A stretch of DNA of 64,000 nt from a bacterium (GTDB lineage: Bacteria; Electryoneota; RPQS01). The translations under genes were made by a program, and so were the position numbers. Positions 1-8,190 of this stretch are shown in pieces. The DNA lies in contig JADJEH010000001.1 in the NCBI GenBank assembly GCA_016702305.1, positions 682,001 to 746,000 on the forward strand, given 5' to 3'. Numbering within the stretch: position 1 is the stretch's first letter; every line of letters begins with the position of its first letter. The notes below the pieces were generated by a model. It was not told where the DNA came from. It ran no database searches and was given only the letters and a program-made list of their open reading frames with translations.

Positions 1-1196
1 CCGGCTTCGGGGCAATCCGTGAGTTTGCCGCATTCCGAGTGACCGATCCCGGCCCAGCGCGCGGCTTCATTGCGCGCCCGACGGCGCGGGAGGCGGCGTG
101 GTGGCGCGGGGCAGTCGTAGAACGCGTGGTCGGACGGTGGCAGATGAATGCGTCCGGGAGCCTGCGTGAATGGAATGCCCGGACAGAGGCTGGCCGGGCG
201 ACTCTTAGCGGAGTGCTGGCGAGCGGAACACCGGCTATGCTGGCGCAGCGGGATGTGGTCGAAGAGCGGGCCTTCAGCGGGACGCTCGTTTATGCGTCGC
301 AGCACGTTTCGGCGGGTGCCTTGGGCACACACAGCCGCTTCAGTCCGGAACTCGCAACATCCGGCGCGGCGCTGACGGGCATGTCACTGTTTGCGCGCGG
401 CCAATGGTCGGCGCGTAGCGTTCAGCTTGAGGCCGCGCGGTCTGGCGACAGGAGTGCCGCCGCAATGATCCTTGCACAGGGAACGGAATACTGGCGTGGC
501 GCGTTCTACGCCATGTATGCTTCCCCGAAGTACTTTGCGCCGCGCAGTCAAGGCGCGTTCACCTTCGGTGAACCGGTCGAAGGGGCGCGGACGATCGGGA
601 TGCGGGCGGGAGTGGTTCGCGGGCAGCATGACTTCAGCGCGGAAGTGCGGAGCACGGTCTTTGTTAACGCGGACCAATTGGAACGGACAACAAGCGATTT
701 TATCGGCGGGTGGATTGGCCAGGTGCGTGATGACGTGAGCGTGGCCGCGCGTATCGCGGCGACGGTGCGCGATGATTCACAGGATCTGAGCAACGTCGCG
801 CGCTCCATGACCTACCGATTGGAATCGGTGTGGTCCACTCGCTGCAATTGGTCGGTTCGATTCGAGAGCCGTTCACAGCTTGCTGCTCACGAAACGATTA
901 GTCGGCGCGGACACTACCTGCATGTGCAAGTTGTACGACCGAGCGGCAGAGTGAGACCGGGTGCGCGTGTGGCGAGTTTCTCTTTGGATGATCTGTCTGC
1001 GCCGCTGTCGGTCTACGAGCCGAATATGCCGGGAGTGTATCCCCTGGAGGTGTTTTCTGGCGACGGTATTCGCGCAGCAGGTTGGCTGACGGCGATACTT
1101 GGTGACTGGCGCATACAGGCGAAGGCCGCGATTGTCGAACGCGACACATTGAAGACGGTGCGCGAGTTTTCGCTCGCCGTGAGCTACTGGCACTAG
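1..1196 (+). CDS. C-terminal part of a probable outer-membrane beta-barrel protein (5' end outside window)
   Basis: The reading frame is open from the first bases of the window and stops at 1196, so the true start lies upstream; the GTG at 39 is only an internal codon. About 400 residues of alternating polar and hydrophobic segments rich in Arg, Ser, Ala and Trp end in an aromatic-rich strand (LAVSYWH), typical of outer-membrane barrels. The stretch YAMYASPKYFAP and the motif YEPNMPGVYP recall the C-terminal barrel of helix-hairpin-helix outer-membrane proteins of Bacteroidota-like bacteria. The hairpin domain itself would lie outside the window, so this assignment is an inference. The next gene starts 4 nt after the stop. 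Confidence 0.6.
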   Translation, partial: GFGAIREFAAFRVTDPGPARGFIARPTAREAAWWRGAVVERVVGRWQMNASGSLREWNARTEAGRATLSGVLASGTPAMLAQRDVVEERAFSGTLVYASQHVSAGALGTHSRFSPELATSGAALTGMSLFARGQWSARSVQLEAARSGDRSAAAMILAQGTEYWRGAFYAMYASPKYFAPRSQGAFTFGEPVEGARTIGMRAGVVRGQHDFSAEVRSTVFVNADQLERTTSDFIGGWIGQVRDDVSVAARIAATVRDDSQDLSNVARSMTYRLESVWSTRCNWSVRFESRSQLAAHETISRRGHYLHVQVVRPSGRVRPGARVASFSLDDLSAPLSVYEPNMPGVYPLEVFSGDGIRAAGWLTAILGDWRIQAKAAIVERDTLKTVREFSLAVSYWH

Positions 1197-1200
1197 ACCG

Positions 1201-2013
1201 ATGAAACTGGCCGTTCTCATTCTAAACTGGAATGGACTCGCGGACACGCGCGAATGTCTTCTTTCGCTTTTGCCCGCGCCGGAGTGGGCGACGGTTTATG
1301 TCATTGACAACGGCTCCAGTGACGACAGCGTGCGGGTGCTTTCGAAGGAATTCCAAGATCGCATTCGCTTGATTGAGACGGGAGAGAATCTGCTCTTTGC
1401 GGGCGGCAATAACGTGGGCATTCGCACGGCGCTTAGCGAGGGGTGTGACGCGGTGCTGCTGCTTAACAACGACACGCAGGTGGAGCCCGGGACCCTCGCC
1501 GCGCTCGCGGACGCGGCGGAGCGGCATCCCGCAACGTTATTGTGTCCCAAGATACTGTATTCGGCGTCGCGCGAAGTGCTGTGGTACGCCGGAGGTATTT
1601 GGAGCGGCGGACGGGTCGCCCATCGCGGCATTCGTGAGCAGGATCGCGGCCAATTTGACCGTGAGGAGAGCACGGCCTGGGGCACCGGCTGCGCGCTGTG
1701 GATTCCGCGCGACGTGATCGAGACGATTGGTGTGCTCGACAGGGACTTCAGGCTCTACAGCGAAGACGTTGAGTACTGTTTACGCGCGCGCAAGGCGGGC
1801 GTGACCACCGTATATGTTCCGGCGGCGCGAGTGTGGCACAAGGTGTCGGCAGCCTTGGGGGGACACGGCACGTGGAAAAAACAGAAACGCAAATTAGCGA
1901 GCCTTCGGCTTCTGCTAAGGAAGTTGGATGCGGACCTGCCGCTGCGCTTGGCGGCCTACGCGCACTTTTTCGTCGGTGATCCCGTTCGCGCACTTCTGCA
2001 AAAGCTCCGCTGA
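1201..2013 (+). CDS. Family 2 glycosyltransferase (rhamnosyltransferase-like)
   Basis: A 270-residue GT-A fold glycosyltransferase. It begins with the usual first strand and nucleotide-binding turn (LILNWNG), followed by VIDNGSSDDS near residue 35 and the acidic metal/sugar-nucleotide motif LLNNDT near residue 83. The late acidic motif YSEDVEYCLRA near residue 182 is typical of WbbL/RfbF-like rhamnosyltransferases. There is no membrane segment, so it probably works at the cytoplasmic membrane surface on a cell-surface polysaccharide. The donor and acceptor sugars cannot be read from sequence. It starts 4 nt after the preceding gene and is followed by a cell-wall amidase, which fits an envelope role. 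Confidence 0.85.
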   Translation: MKLAVLILNWNGLADTRECLLSLLPAPEWATVYVIDNGSSDDSVRVLSKEFQDRIRLIETGENLLFAGGNNVGIRTALSEGCDAVLLLNNDTQVEPGTLAALADAAERHPATLLCPKILYSASREVLWYAGGIWSGGRVAHRGIREQDRGQFDREESTAWGTGCALWIPRDVIETIGVLDRDFRLYSEDVEYCLRARKAGVTTVYVPAARVWHKVSAALGGHGTWKKQKRKLASLRLLLRKLDADLPLRLAAYAHFFVGDPVRALLQKLR

Positions 2014-2022
2014 AATGCCACG

Positions 2023-3207
2023 ATGCGCCCCATACCCTTGCATAGTTTGATTGGCTGTCTGGCTGCGCTGGCGGTGTCGCTGGTGCTGTGCGGCAGCGCC
2101 TTTGGCGTTACCGCTGTGCCCTTGACGGACCTTGCGGGGACGACGCTGGCTCGCTTGCCGGTGATGCAGCGCGGCGATGTACGTATCGTACCGCTTTCTT
2201 CGATGGCGAATTGGGGCGGTTTCGAGAGCGAAATTGACCGGGGGAAATACCGCATCAGCTCGACGGGCTGCTTAACGATTCTCGAACCGCGCAACAGTTT
2301 TGCCGAGGTGAATGGCGCCTTCGTGCAGATGCACAGCGCCGCGGAAGTCTGGGACGGCTCACTGTGGCTGCCGCTGGTAGACCTAGACGAACTTTTTCCA
2401 ACGACCATAGAATTGAGCGATTCGGCGGACAGCGTACGACTGCTTGGCATATTGGATTCGACAAGCGGCATTGTTAAGCCGCTCACTGATTTGCAGGTCG
2501 CAACGCCATGGAGCTTCGGCAAGGTGATTCTCGATCCTGGACACGGAGGCCGGGACCCGGGCGGACACGGGCCGGGTGACTTAATCGAGAAGGACCTCGT
2601 GCTGGACATCGCTCGACGGGCTGAACTCGCCCTGAAGAAAGAGGGCATCGCTGTGGCCTTGACCCGACGCGATGACAGCTTCTTGTCGCTTGCCGAGCGC
2701 ACGCGGCAGGCCAACGCCGAGGCTGGCGATCTGTTTTTGTCCATCCACTGTAACAGTAACAGTGACGCCCGAGTGAACGGCGCCGAGTGCTATATCCTGC
2801 AATCAGCGCGCAGCGAACGAGCCGAGAAAGTGGCACAGGATGAAAATCGCGTCGTGGAACTCGAACGCGACGGTGAACGGACAAAGTACGTTGAAATGAG
2901 TGAAGCCAACTTCATTCTGATGACGATGGCGACCAGTCAGTACCTGCTGGATAGTGAACGGTGGGCGGGAATTCTCCTCAGCGAAGTAAGTGATCGCGCG
3001 GGGATCATGGGGCGAGCGGTTGATCAGGCGGGATTTTATGTGTTGATGGGAGCGGCAATGCCGGCGGTCCTCTTGGAGTGTGGATATTTGAGCAATGCCG
3101 AAGATGCGCGATTGCTGGCATCGGATCGCGGAAGGCAGATGTTGGCTGAAGCGATTGCCGGTTCGGTGGTGAAGATGAAGGTGGAGATGGAGGCAGCCGC
3201 GCGATGA
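2023..3207 (+). CDS. N-acetylmuramoyl-L-alanine amidase (AmiC type) with N-terminal stalk domain
   Basis: A zinc amidase that cleaves the peptide stem from murein. Residues 1-29 form a signal peptide. Residues about 30-150 look like a copper-amine-oxidase-N/stalk-type domain (repeated LPL and VP strands). From about residue 165 the Amidase_3 domain follows: DPGHGGRD with the first zinc histidine, an IEKD glutamate, SIHCN with the second histidine, and the catalytic glutamate in LLECGYLSN near the C-terminus. The 394-residue length fits a periplasmic amidase with one accessory domain. Its stop overlaps the start of murI by 4 nt, so wall hydrolysis and D-glutamate supply are translationally coupled. 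A second amidase of the family lies at 49919. Confidence 0.88.
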   Translation: MRPIPLHSLIGCLAALAVSLVLCGSAFGVTAVPLTDLAGTTLARLPVMQRGDVRIVPLSSMANWGGFESEIDRGKYRISSTGCLTILEPRNSFAEVNGAFVQMHSAAEVWDGSLWLPLVDLDELFPTTIELSDSADSVRLLGILDSTSGIVKPLTDLQVATPWSFGKVILDPGHGGRDPGGHGPGDLIEKDLVLDIARRAELALKKEGIAVALTRRDDSFLSLAERTRQANAEAGDLFLSIHCNSNSDARVNGAECYILQSARSERAEKVAQDENRVVELERDGERTKYVEMSEANFILMTMATSQYLLDSERWAGILLSEVSDRAGIMGRAVDQAGFYVLMGAAMPAVLLECGYLSNAEDARLLASDRGRQMLAEAIAGSVVKMKVEMEAAAR

Positions 3208-4034
3208 ATGCCCGGCCGATTGTCGTGTTTGATTCGGGACTGGGTGGGTTAACCGTTGTGGCGGCGCTGCACCGGCTGTTGCCGCACGAGCATTTCGTGT
3301 TCATGGCGGACCGAGCGCGTGTGCCGTATGCGTCGCTGAGTCCGGCGCTGATCTCGCGCTACGCCTGCGAATGCGCGAGTTTCTTGACGACGCATCAGCC
3401 AAAGGCAGCTGTGATTGCGTGCAACACCGTATCTGCCGTCGCGCTGCGCGACGTGGAAAGCGTCTTGAACGTGCCGGTGATCAACGTCCTGCATCCGACC
3501 GCCGCGGCGGCCGCGCGCGCAACCCGCAGCCGCAGGATCGGTGTACTGGCTACTTCCGCAACGGTCAAACGAAATACCTATTCAACCGTTCTGAACGAGC
3601 TATTGCCCGGGGTGAATGTGTTCTCCCAGGGTTGCCCGTTGCTTGTGCCGCTCGTAGAAGAAGGGTGGACCGAGGGCGATATTCCGCGCGCGATTGTCGA
3701 GCACTATGTCGAGTCAATTCGGGCCGCCAATGTAGACACGGTGGTCTTAGGTTGTACGCACTACGAGTACTTTCGCGAGCATATTCAGCATGCCATGGGC
3801 AACGGCGTGACGCTGGTGGATACGCCTGCCGCTGCAGCCGGGGAACTTGAGCATTGGCTGGACGAGCACCATGATACCGCCGAGCGCGGCGCCGGCAGTG
3901 TAACGATCTTCAGTAGTGACGTGACGGACGCCCTCCACCGAGTGGTTGAGTCGTTGTTTCCACAAGAATCGAGTATTTCCATTCACTCCGTGGCCGTTGA
4001 GCGTTTGAGCAAGGCGGCTCTCCTTCCCAGTTAG
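3204..4034 (+). CDS. murI: Glutamate racemase
   Basis: Converts L-glutamate to D-glutamate for peptidoglycan stems; cytoplasmic and cofactor independent. The 276-residue length is standard. The diagnostic DSGLGGLTV is near residue 10, the first catalytic cysteine is in ACNT near residue 73 and the second in GCTHYEY near residue 184. The usual YG after the ADRARVP segment is YAS here, a small variation. The ATG overlaps the end of the amidase gene (ATGA). Next comes a 90-nt gap before rho with no clear hairpin terminator. Confidence 0.93.
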   Translation: MNARPIVVFDSGLGGLTVVAALHRLLPHEHFVFMADRARVPYASLSPALISRYACECASFLTTHQPKAAVIACNTVSAVALRDVESVLNVPVINVLHPTAAAAARATRSRRIGVLATSATVKRNTYSTVLNELLPGVNVFSQGCPLLVPLVEEGWTEGDIPRAIVEHYVESIRAANVDTVVLGCTHYEYFREHIQHAMGNGVTLVDTPAAAAGELEHWLDEHHDTAERGAGSVTIFSSDVTDALHRVVESLFPQESSISIHSVAVERLSKAALLPS

Positions 4035-4061
4035 CCCTACATCCGGCGTTGACACAGTGTT

Positions 4062-4070
4062 TGCTATGAT
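4062..4070 (+). promoter_or_regulatory. Possible extended -10 promoter element upstream of rho
   Basis: The sequence TGCTATGAT in the murI-rho gap matches an extended -10 box (TGnTATnAT). There is no good -35 at 17-18 bp; the TTGACA at 4049-4054 is only 10 bp away and cannot pair with it. It is the only promoter-like element in the gap. Confidence 0.35.
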
Positions 4071-4124
4071 CTCCGCCGGATCAAATCCCACCGATTGTTC
4101 AACCTGCCGGATTCCCTCCAAGTT

Positions 4125-5375
4125 ATGGATATTTCAACACTTCAAGCGATGACCGTTCCTGACCTGATCACCCTGGGCCGCCAGCTTGAGGTGCAGGAAA
4201 CGTCCGGTCTGCCCAAGCACGAACTCATTTTCAAGATTCTGGCGCGTCAATCTCAGCTCGACGAAGTGCTGACGGCGGGCGGCGTGCTTGAAATATTGCC
4301 GGATGGTTACGGCTTCCTGCGCAGCGCGCAGGCATCGTACCTGCCCAGTCCGGACGACGTGTATGTTTCGCCGTCTCAGATCAAACGATTTGGTCTGCGG
4401 ACCGGACATCTTGTTACCGGACAGGTGCGGCCGCCGAAGGAGGGGGAGCGTTTCTTTGCGCTCTTGAAAGTGCATGATGTAAACGGCGCCAATCCCGACA
4501 TCGCCAAGGAGATCGTGCACTTCGACGACTTGACGCCTGTCTATCCGGACAACAAGTTCCGTATGGAGCTCGACAGCAAAGACTTGACGCTGCGGGTGAT
4601 GGACGTGTTCGCTCCGGTCGGCATGGGCCAACGCGGCCTGATTGTCGCTCCGCCGCGCACGGGCAAGACAATCATTCTGCAGAAGATCGCCAACGCGATC
4701 ACGATGAATCATCCCGATGTGCAGTTGCTCGTTCTTCTGATTGATGAACGTCCGGAAGAAGTCACTGATATGGAACGCTCGGTGCGGGGCGAAGTCGTCT
4801 CGTCTACGTTTGACGAGAAGGCCGAACGGCACGTGCAGGTGGCGGGTATGGTTCTGGAGCGAGCCAAACGCATGGTTGAGATGGGCAAGAACGTCGTAAT
4901 TCTGCTGGACTCGATTACGCGACTGGCACGCGCTCATAACGCCGTGATGCCGCATTCGGGCCGCGTGTTGTCGGGCGGTATTGACGCCAGCGCGCTGTAT
5001 GAACCCAAACGGTTCTTCGGCGCGGCACGTAACATTGAAGAGGGCGGCAGCCTGACGATTCTGGCGACCGCGCTGATTGAAACCGGATCGAGAGCGGACG
5101 AAGTCATCTTCGAAGAATTCAAAGGCACGGGCAACCTTGAACTCGTGCTGGATCGCCGATTGGCCGAGTTCCGCATCTTCCCGGCGATTGACGTCCTGCG
5201 CTCAGGCACGCGCCGTGAGGAAAATCTGTTGTCGCCGATGGTGCTGCAGAAGATGTACGCGCTACGCAGCGTTTTGGATCACAATAACTCGGTCGAGACC
5301 ATGAAGTTCATTCTCGACAAGATGCGTGACACGCGCTCGAATGCCGAGTTCTTCGAAATGATGACGAAGTCTTAG
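4125..5375 (+). CDS. rho: Transcription termination factor Rho
   Basis: Hexameric RNA helicase/ATPase that ends untranslated transcripts. The N-terminal Rho helix-bundle and cold-shock-like RNA-binding domain (GVLEILPDGYGFLR, residues about 50-70) precede the RecA-like ATPase core with Walker A PPRTGKT near residue 178, LLIDERPEEVTDM, and the motor C-terminus ending in EFFEMMTKS. I chose the ATG at 4125 (416 residues); the frame is also open from a TTG at 4095, but neither has a strong Shine-Dalgarno. There is no long N-terminal insertion of the kind seen in Actinobacteria or some Bacteroidota. The following gene starts 3 nt after the stop. Confidence 0.95.
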   Translation: MDISTLQAMTVPDLITLGRQLEVQETSGLPKHELIFKILARQSQLDEVLTAGGVLEILPDGYGFLRSAQASYLPSPDDVYVSPSQIKRFGLRTGHLVTGQVRPPKEGERFFALLKVHDVNGANPDIAKEIVHFDDLTPVYPDNKFRMELDSKDLTLRVMDVFAPVGMGQRGLIVAPPRTGKTIILQKIANAITMNHPDVQLLVLLIDERPEEVTDMERSVRGEVVSSTFDEKAERHVQVAGMVLERAKRMVEMGKNVVILLDSITRLARAHNAVMPHSGRVLSGGIDASALYEPKRFFGAARNIEEGGSLTILATALIETGSRADEVIFEEFKGTGNLELVLDRRLAEFRIFPAIDVLRSGTRREENLLSPMVLQKMYALRSVLDHNNSVETMKFILDKMRDTRSNAEFFEMMTKS

Positions 5376-5378
5376 CGC

Positions 5379-5681
5379 ATGACACTCCCGCTGCTGGGTG
5401 AAATCAAGGTAGATGCATGGACATTGGTCGGCCTGGCCGGACAGGTGCTGTTCTTCATGCGGTTTATCATTCAGTGGCTGGCGACGGAACGAGCGCGGCG
5501 GACCGTGATTCCCACCTCGTTCTGGTATTTTTCAATCCTCGGCTCCCTGGTGCTGCTGACCTATTCTTTTGTTCGTAAAGACCCTGTCTTCATCGCCGGT
5601 TACCTACTGGCAATGTTCATCTACGCGCGCAACCTTCGCTTCGCCCTGAAGCCTGATCCGCGCGCGCCCTTGCCGGAGTGA
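5379..5681 (+). CDS. Lipid A biosynthesis N-terminal-domain membrane protein (LAB_N)
   Basis: A 100-residue protein with three predicted membrane helices (about residues 12-30, 45-64 and 68-86). It resembles the lipid-A-disaccharide synthase N-terminal domain (LAB_N), a small SMR-like membrane module found alone or fused to LpxB. The motifs FIIQWLATERAR and SFWYFSILGS are typical. The stand-alone form often sits near lipid A or glycosyltransferase genes; here lpxK is 4.3 kb downstream. Its precise activity is not known to me; a role in lipid A or polyprenyl-lipid handling is an inference. Confidence 0.8.
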   Translation: MTLPLLGEIKVDAWTLVGLAGQVLFFMRFIIQWLATERARRTVIPTSFWYFSILGSLVLLTYSFVRKDPVFIAGYLLAMFIYARNLRFALKPDPRAPLPE

Positions 5682-6931
5682 CGACTCCGCGCTTGTTCGC
5701 ACACCCTACCCCTTCGCTCTTGCAAACTCAAAAACTACTCCTACTCATCACCGTGCTGGCGACATTTCTGTTGCTGGGCGGATGCGCACAACGTGAATCG
5801 GACGCGGGCGATTCAGCGATTCCGGTGGCACCGGACGGCCATGAGGGCCGCACGCTGATTCCGGCGTCGCGGTCCGCGGAATGGGATGCTGACTTCTCCA
5901 CGGGACGCGGCCAGTACTTGCAGATCGGTCACACAGCGAGCTACACGGCGGTGTCCGCGCTGCGCTTCCAACCGTCGGACATTCTTCCGGACAGCTTTAC
6001 GCTGGATACGGCCCGCATCCGTTTTCGCGTGGACCGCGTCTATCCGAATCCGCAAGACGCGCCGGACCTGCGGATGCTGATCCGCAGCATCACTTCACCA
6101 TGGGATGAAGACTCGCTCAATGAAGGCGTGTTTGCGGACCGCGCAAGCTACCCGGTGATTGACACGCTGCTGCTGCCGACGGAGGCCGCAACCGACACGG
6201 CTAACATCCCCACGGCCTATTGGATGGTACCCGACTCGATCTGGCGCAATTGGCTCCTGGACGATTCGCTCAATTACGGCATTCTGCTTGAACCCGAGAA
6301 TGACGGCATGATCGTGGGCGTGCAGACGGCGGAAGGTGCGACGAATTACGCCGTGCAGCTTGAGATCATAGGCAAACAATATCCCGAGTCGCTGGAATTC
6401 GCCGCGACGGAGTGGAGTGATACGCTGTTTGCGCAGGACGATGGCTATGTGGCCGTGGACTCGAGCGATTCGTTGTCTGGGCGGCTGCGCGTCGCGCAGG
6501 GCGTCTACCGCCGGGCGCTGCTCTACTTTCCATTGGACAGCGTGACGGCAAATCCGCTCCGGACGGTGGTGCGCGCATGGCTGCACTTCTACGCGGACGT
6601 GAACGCGAGCAATAGCGTGGTTTACGAAGGATCGAACTTTGTTTACAAAGACGCGACGCTGCAGGATACAACGTGGTTCGCGGCAAGCGATAGCGCGAAG
6701 CTGAATCTGATTGCCGCAAGCTCTACGATATTCTCGGCCGATAACCGCGAACTGGCCTTCGAGGTGACCAACAGCTTGGCGGGCATCGTCGGTGTTCCGT
6801 CCACGAACGGCGGATTTGCGGTAGAGGCGACGTTTGAAAGCGACGTGTTGTCGCGGCAATACTTCCATGGGCATGACAGCGAAGTGGATTCTTTGCGCCC
6901 GGTGCTTGAGATTTGGTGGGTGGAGCCGTGA
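5678..6931 (+). CDS. Predicted surface/periplasmic lipoprotein of unknown function
   Basis: A 417-residue protein starting with a GTG that overlaps the stop of the preceding gene. After a polar N-terminus of about 20 residues comes a long hydrophobic segment and a putative lipobox (LLGGC near residue 36), so it is probably a lipoprotein. The mature part is rich in Asp, Ser, Thr and aromatic residues and shows two similar halves with phrases such as LRFQPSDILPDS and LYFPLDSV, like the carbohydrate-binding-type beta-sandwich repeats (DNRLRE-like) of secreted FCB proteins. I do not recognise a catalytic motif. It overlaps the next outer-membrane gene by 1 nt. Confidence 0.7.
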   Translation: MTTPRLFAHPTPSLLQTQKLLLLITVLATFLLLGGCAQRESDAGDSAIPVAPDGHEGRTLIPASRSAEWDADFSTGRGQYLQIGHTASYTAVSALRFQPSDILPDSFTLDTARIRFRVDRVYPNPQDAPDLRMLIRSITSPWDEDSLNEGVFADRASYPVIDTLLLPTEAATDTANIPTAYWMVPDSIWRNWLLDDSLNYGILLEPENDGMIVGVQTAEGATNYAVQLEIIGKQYPESLEFAATEWSDTLFAQDDGYVAVDSSDSLSGRLRVAQGVYRRALLYFPLDSVTANPLRTVVRAWLHFYADVNASNSVVYEGSNFVYKDATLQDTTWFAASDSAKLNLIAASSTIFSADNRELAFEVTNSLAGIVGVPSTNGGFAVEATFESDVLSRQYFHGHDSEVDSLRPVLEIWWVEP

Positions 6932-8184
6932 TGAGACTTCTCTTTGTACTAATTTTTGTGGCCCGCTGCGCATGGGCCGGCGGATCCGTCTTTGGTCCGC
7001 AGCCTATGGGCGACCCGATGGTCCGCGGCGGCGTGCGCGCCGTTGGATTGGGCGGCGCCGGACTTGCCATGTGGGATAGTCTGGGGATGCATACCGATAA
7101 CGCCGCTGCGATGTCCGGTATCACCGGAGCAGTACTGCGGGCTGGCATCTTCAGCGGACTCTACAGTGTGGATGACGGTGAGCTGACCGACACCGACAGC
7201 GAATTCGGCTGGCAGGCGTTTCGTTTGATGCTGAACGTGCACCGACGCTATAAAATGAGTATCGGCATTGATCCCGTTTCGCATACCGATTTCCGCACGT
7301 TCGGTCAGGACAGCTTGGCCTTCAACAGTGACAGCGGCACGGTCTACGAAAATTTCGAAAGCCGCAAAGTGTGGTTAGGGAGCGCCACCGACATTCGCTG
7401 GGACCATGCCGTCACGCTGTCCAAGAAGCTGTCCCTCGGAGCGACGATTGCCTTTGCGAGCTCTTATTTGGAAGCGAATCACGCGTTGGATTTTCCGACG
7501 ACCGGGTCGTCCGGCGGCGCCCGCGACGTGCTTTATCATGATGTTCAGCGCTTCAGAGGTTTCTGGGGCGGGCTGTCTTTCCTGGCCAAGCCAACTCCAA
7601 GACTAACGGTCGGCGGGTTCTGGCAGTCAGAAGCCGATGGGACATGGAATCTCGAACGCGCCGTCAATCATGGAGGGCGGAATACTTTCGCTGAACCGTC
7701 CGGCAAACGGCCCGGAGCATTCGGCGTCGGAGTCGGCTACGCCTGGCATCGCACGTGGGCCGCATACCTTGATACGCGCATGCAGCAGTGGCAGAGTGAG
7801 CATTACGGACCAATGTTTGCCCCGGCGAACGTGGATGATCGGAACGCGACCTCAGTCATGTTTGGCGTTGAGAAAATGGGCGGGACAAGAAACACCGACG
7901 AAGGCTTTGACCGTTGGGATTTTCGCGCGGGGGCGGCCTATCGGCTCCAGCCATGGTTGACGCGTGACGCCAGCGGCGCCGTTGGAGACGTCAATGAAAC
8001 GGCATTGTCTTTGGGTGTTTCAATTCCGCTGACTCAGCAGGCCGGTAAGCTGCACGCCGCGCTTGAGCTGGGACAGCGTGTGGCTTCCGATGCGGACGTT
8101 ACCGAGACTTTCACACGGTTCTATTTGCAACTTGATATGCACGAGCGCTGGTTTAAGCGCGAGCGCCGCACATTGCGGGACTAA
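6931..8184 (+). CDS. Outer-membrane beta-barrel protein (PorV/FadL-like)
   Basis: A 417-residue secreted protein. I chose the ATG at 6931 because it overlaps the preceding stop (ATGA) and directly begins a signal peptide (MRLLFVLIFVARCAWA); the longer frame from the TTG at 6913 adds only six polar residues. The mature N-terminus (VRGGVRAVGLGGAGLAMWD) is the Gly/Ala-rich opening seen in PorV, PorQ and FadL-like barrels of the FCB group, followed by amphipathic strands and an aromatic end (RFYLQLDMHERWF). Its ligand is unknown. Being coupled to the lipoprotein just upstream suggests that the two form one envelope complex; that is an inference. Confidence 0.72.
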   Translation: MRLLFVLIFVARCAWAGGSVFGPQPMGDPMVRGGVRAVGLGGAGLAMWDSLGMHTDNAAAMSGITGAVLRAGIFSGLYSVDDGELTDTDSEFGWQAFRLMLNVHRRYKMSIGIDPVSHTDFRTFGQDSLAFNSDSGTVYENFESRKVWLGSATDIRWDHAVTLSKKLSLGATIAFASSYLEANHALDFPTTGSSGGARDVLYHDVQRFRGFWGGLSFLAKPTPRLTVGGFWQSEADGTWNLERAVNHGGRNTFAEPSGKRPGAFGVGVGYAWHRTWAAYLDTRMQQWQSEHYGPMFAPANVDDRNATSVMFGVEKMGGTRNTDEGFDRWDFRAGAAYRLQPWLTRDASGAVGDVNETALSLGVSIPLTQQAGKLHAALELGQRVASDADVTETFTRFYLQLDMHERWFKRERRTLRD

Positions 8185-8190
8185 ATCATC

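Noticed and set aside
4049..4054. TTGACA upstream of rho as a -35 box
   Set aside because: Only 10 bp separate it from TATGAT, too short for a sigma70 promoter; only the extended -10 was kept, at low confidence.
4134..4955. 273-codon minus-strand frame opposite rho
   Set aside because: Rho is unmistakable on the plus strand; the other frame has no recognisable motif.
6913..6930. Upstream TTG start for the outer-membrane barrel gene
   Set aside because: It would add six polar residues before an intact signal peptide; the ATG at 6931 overlaps the previous stop in the usual manner.
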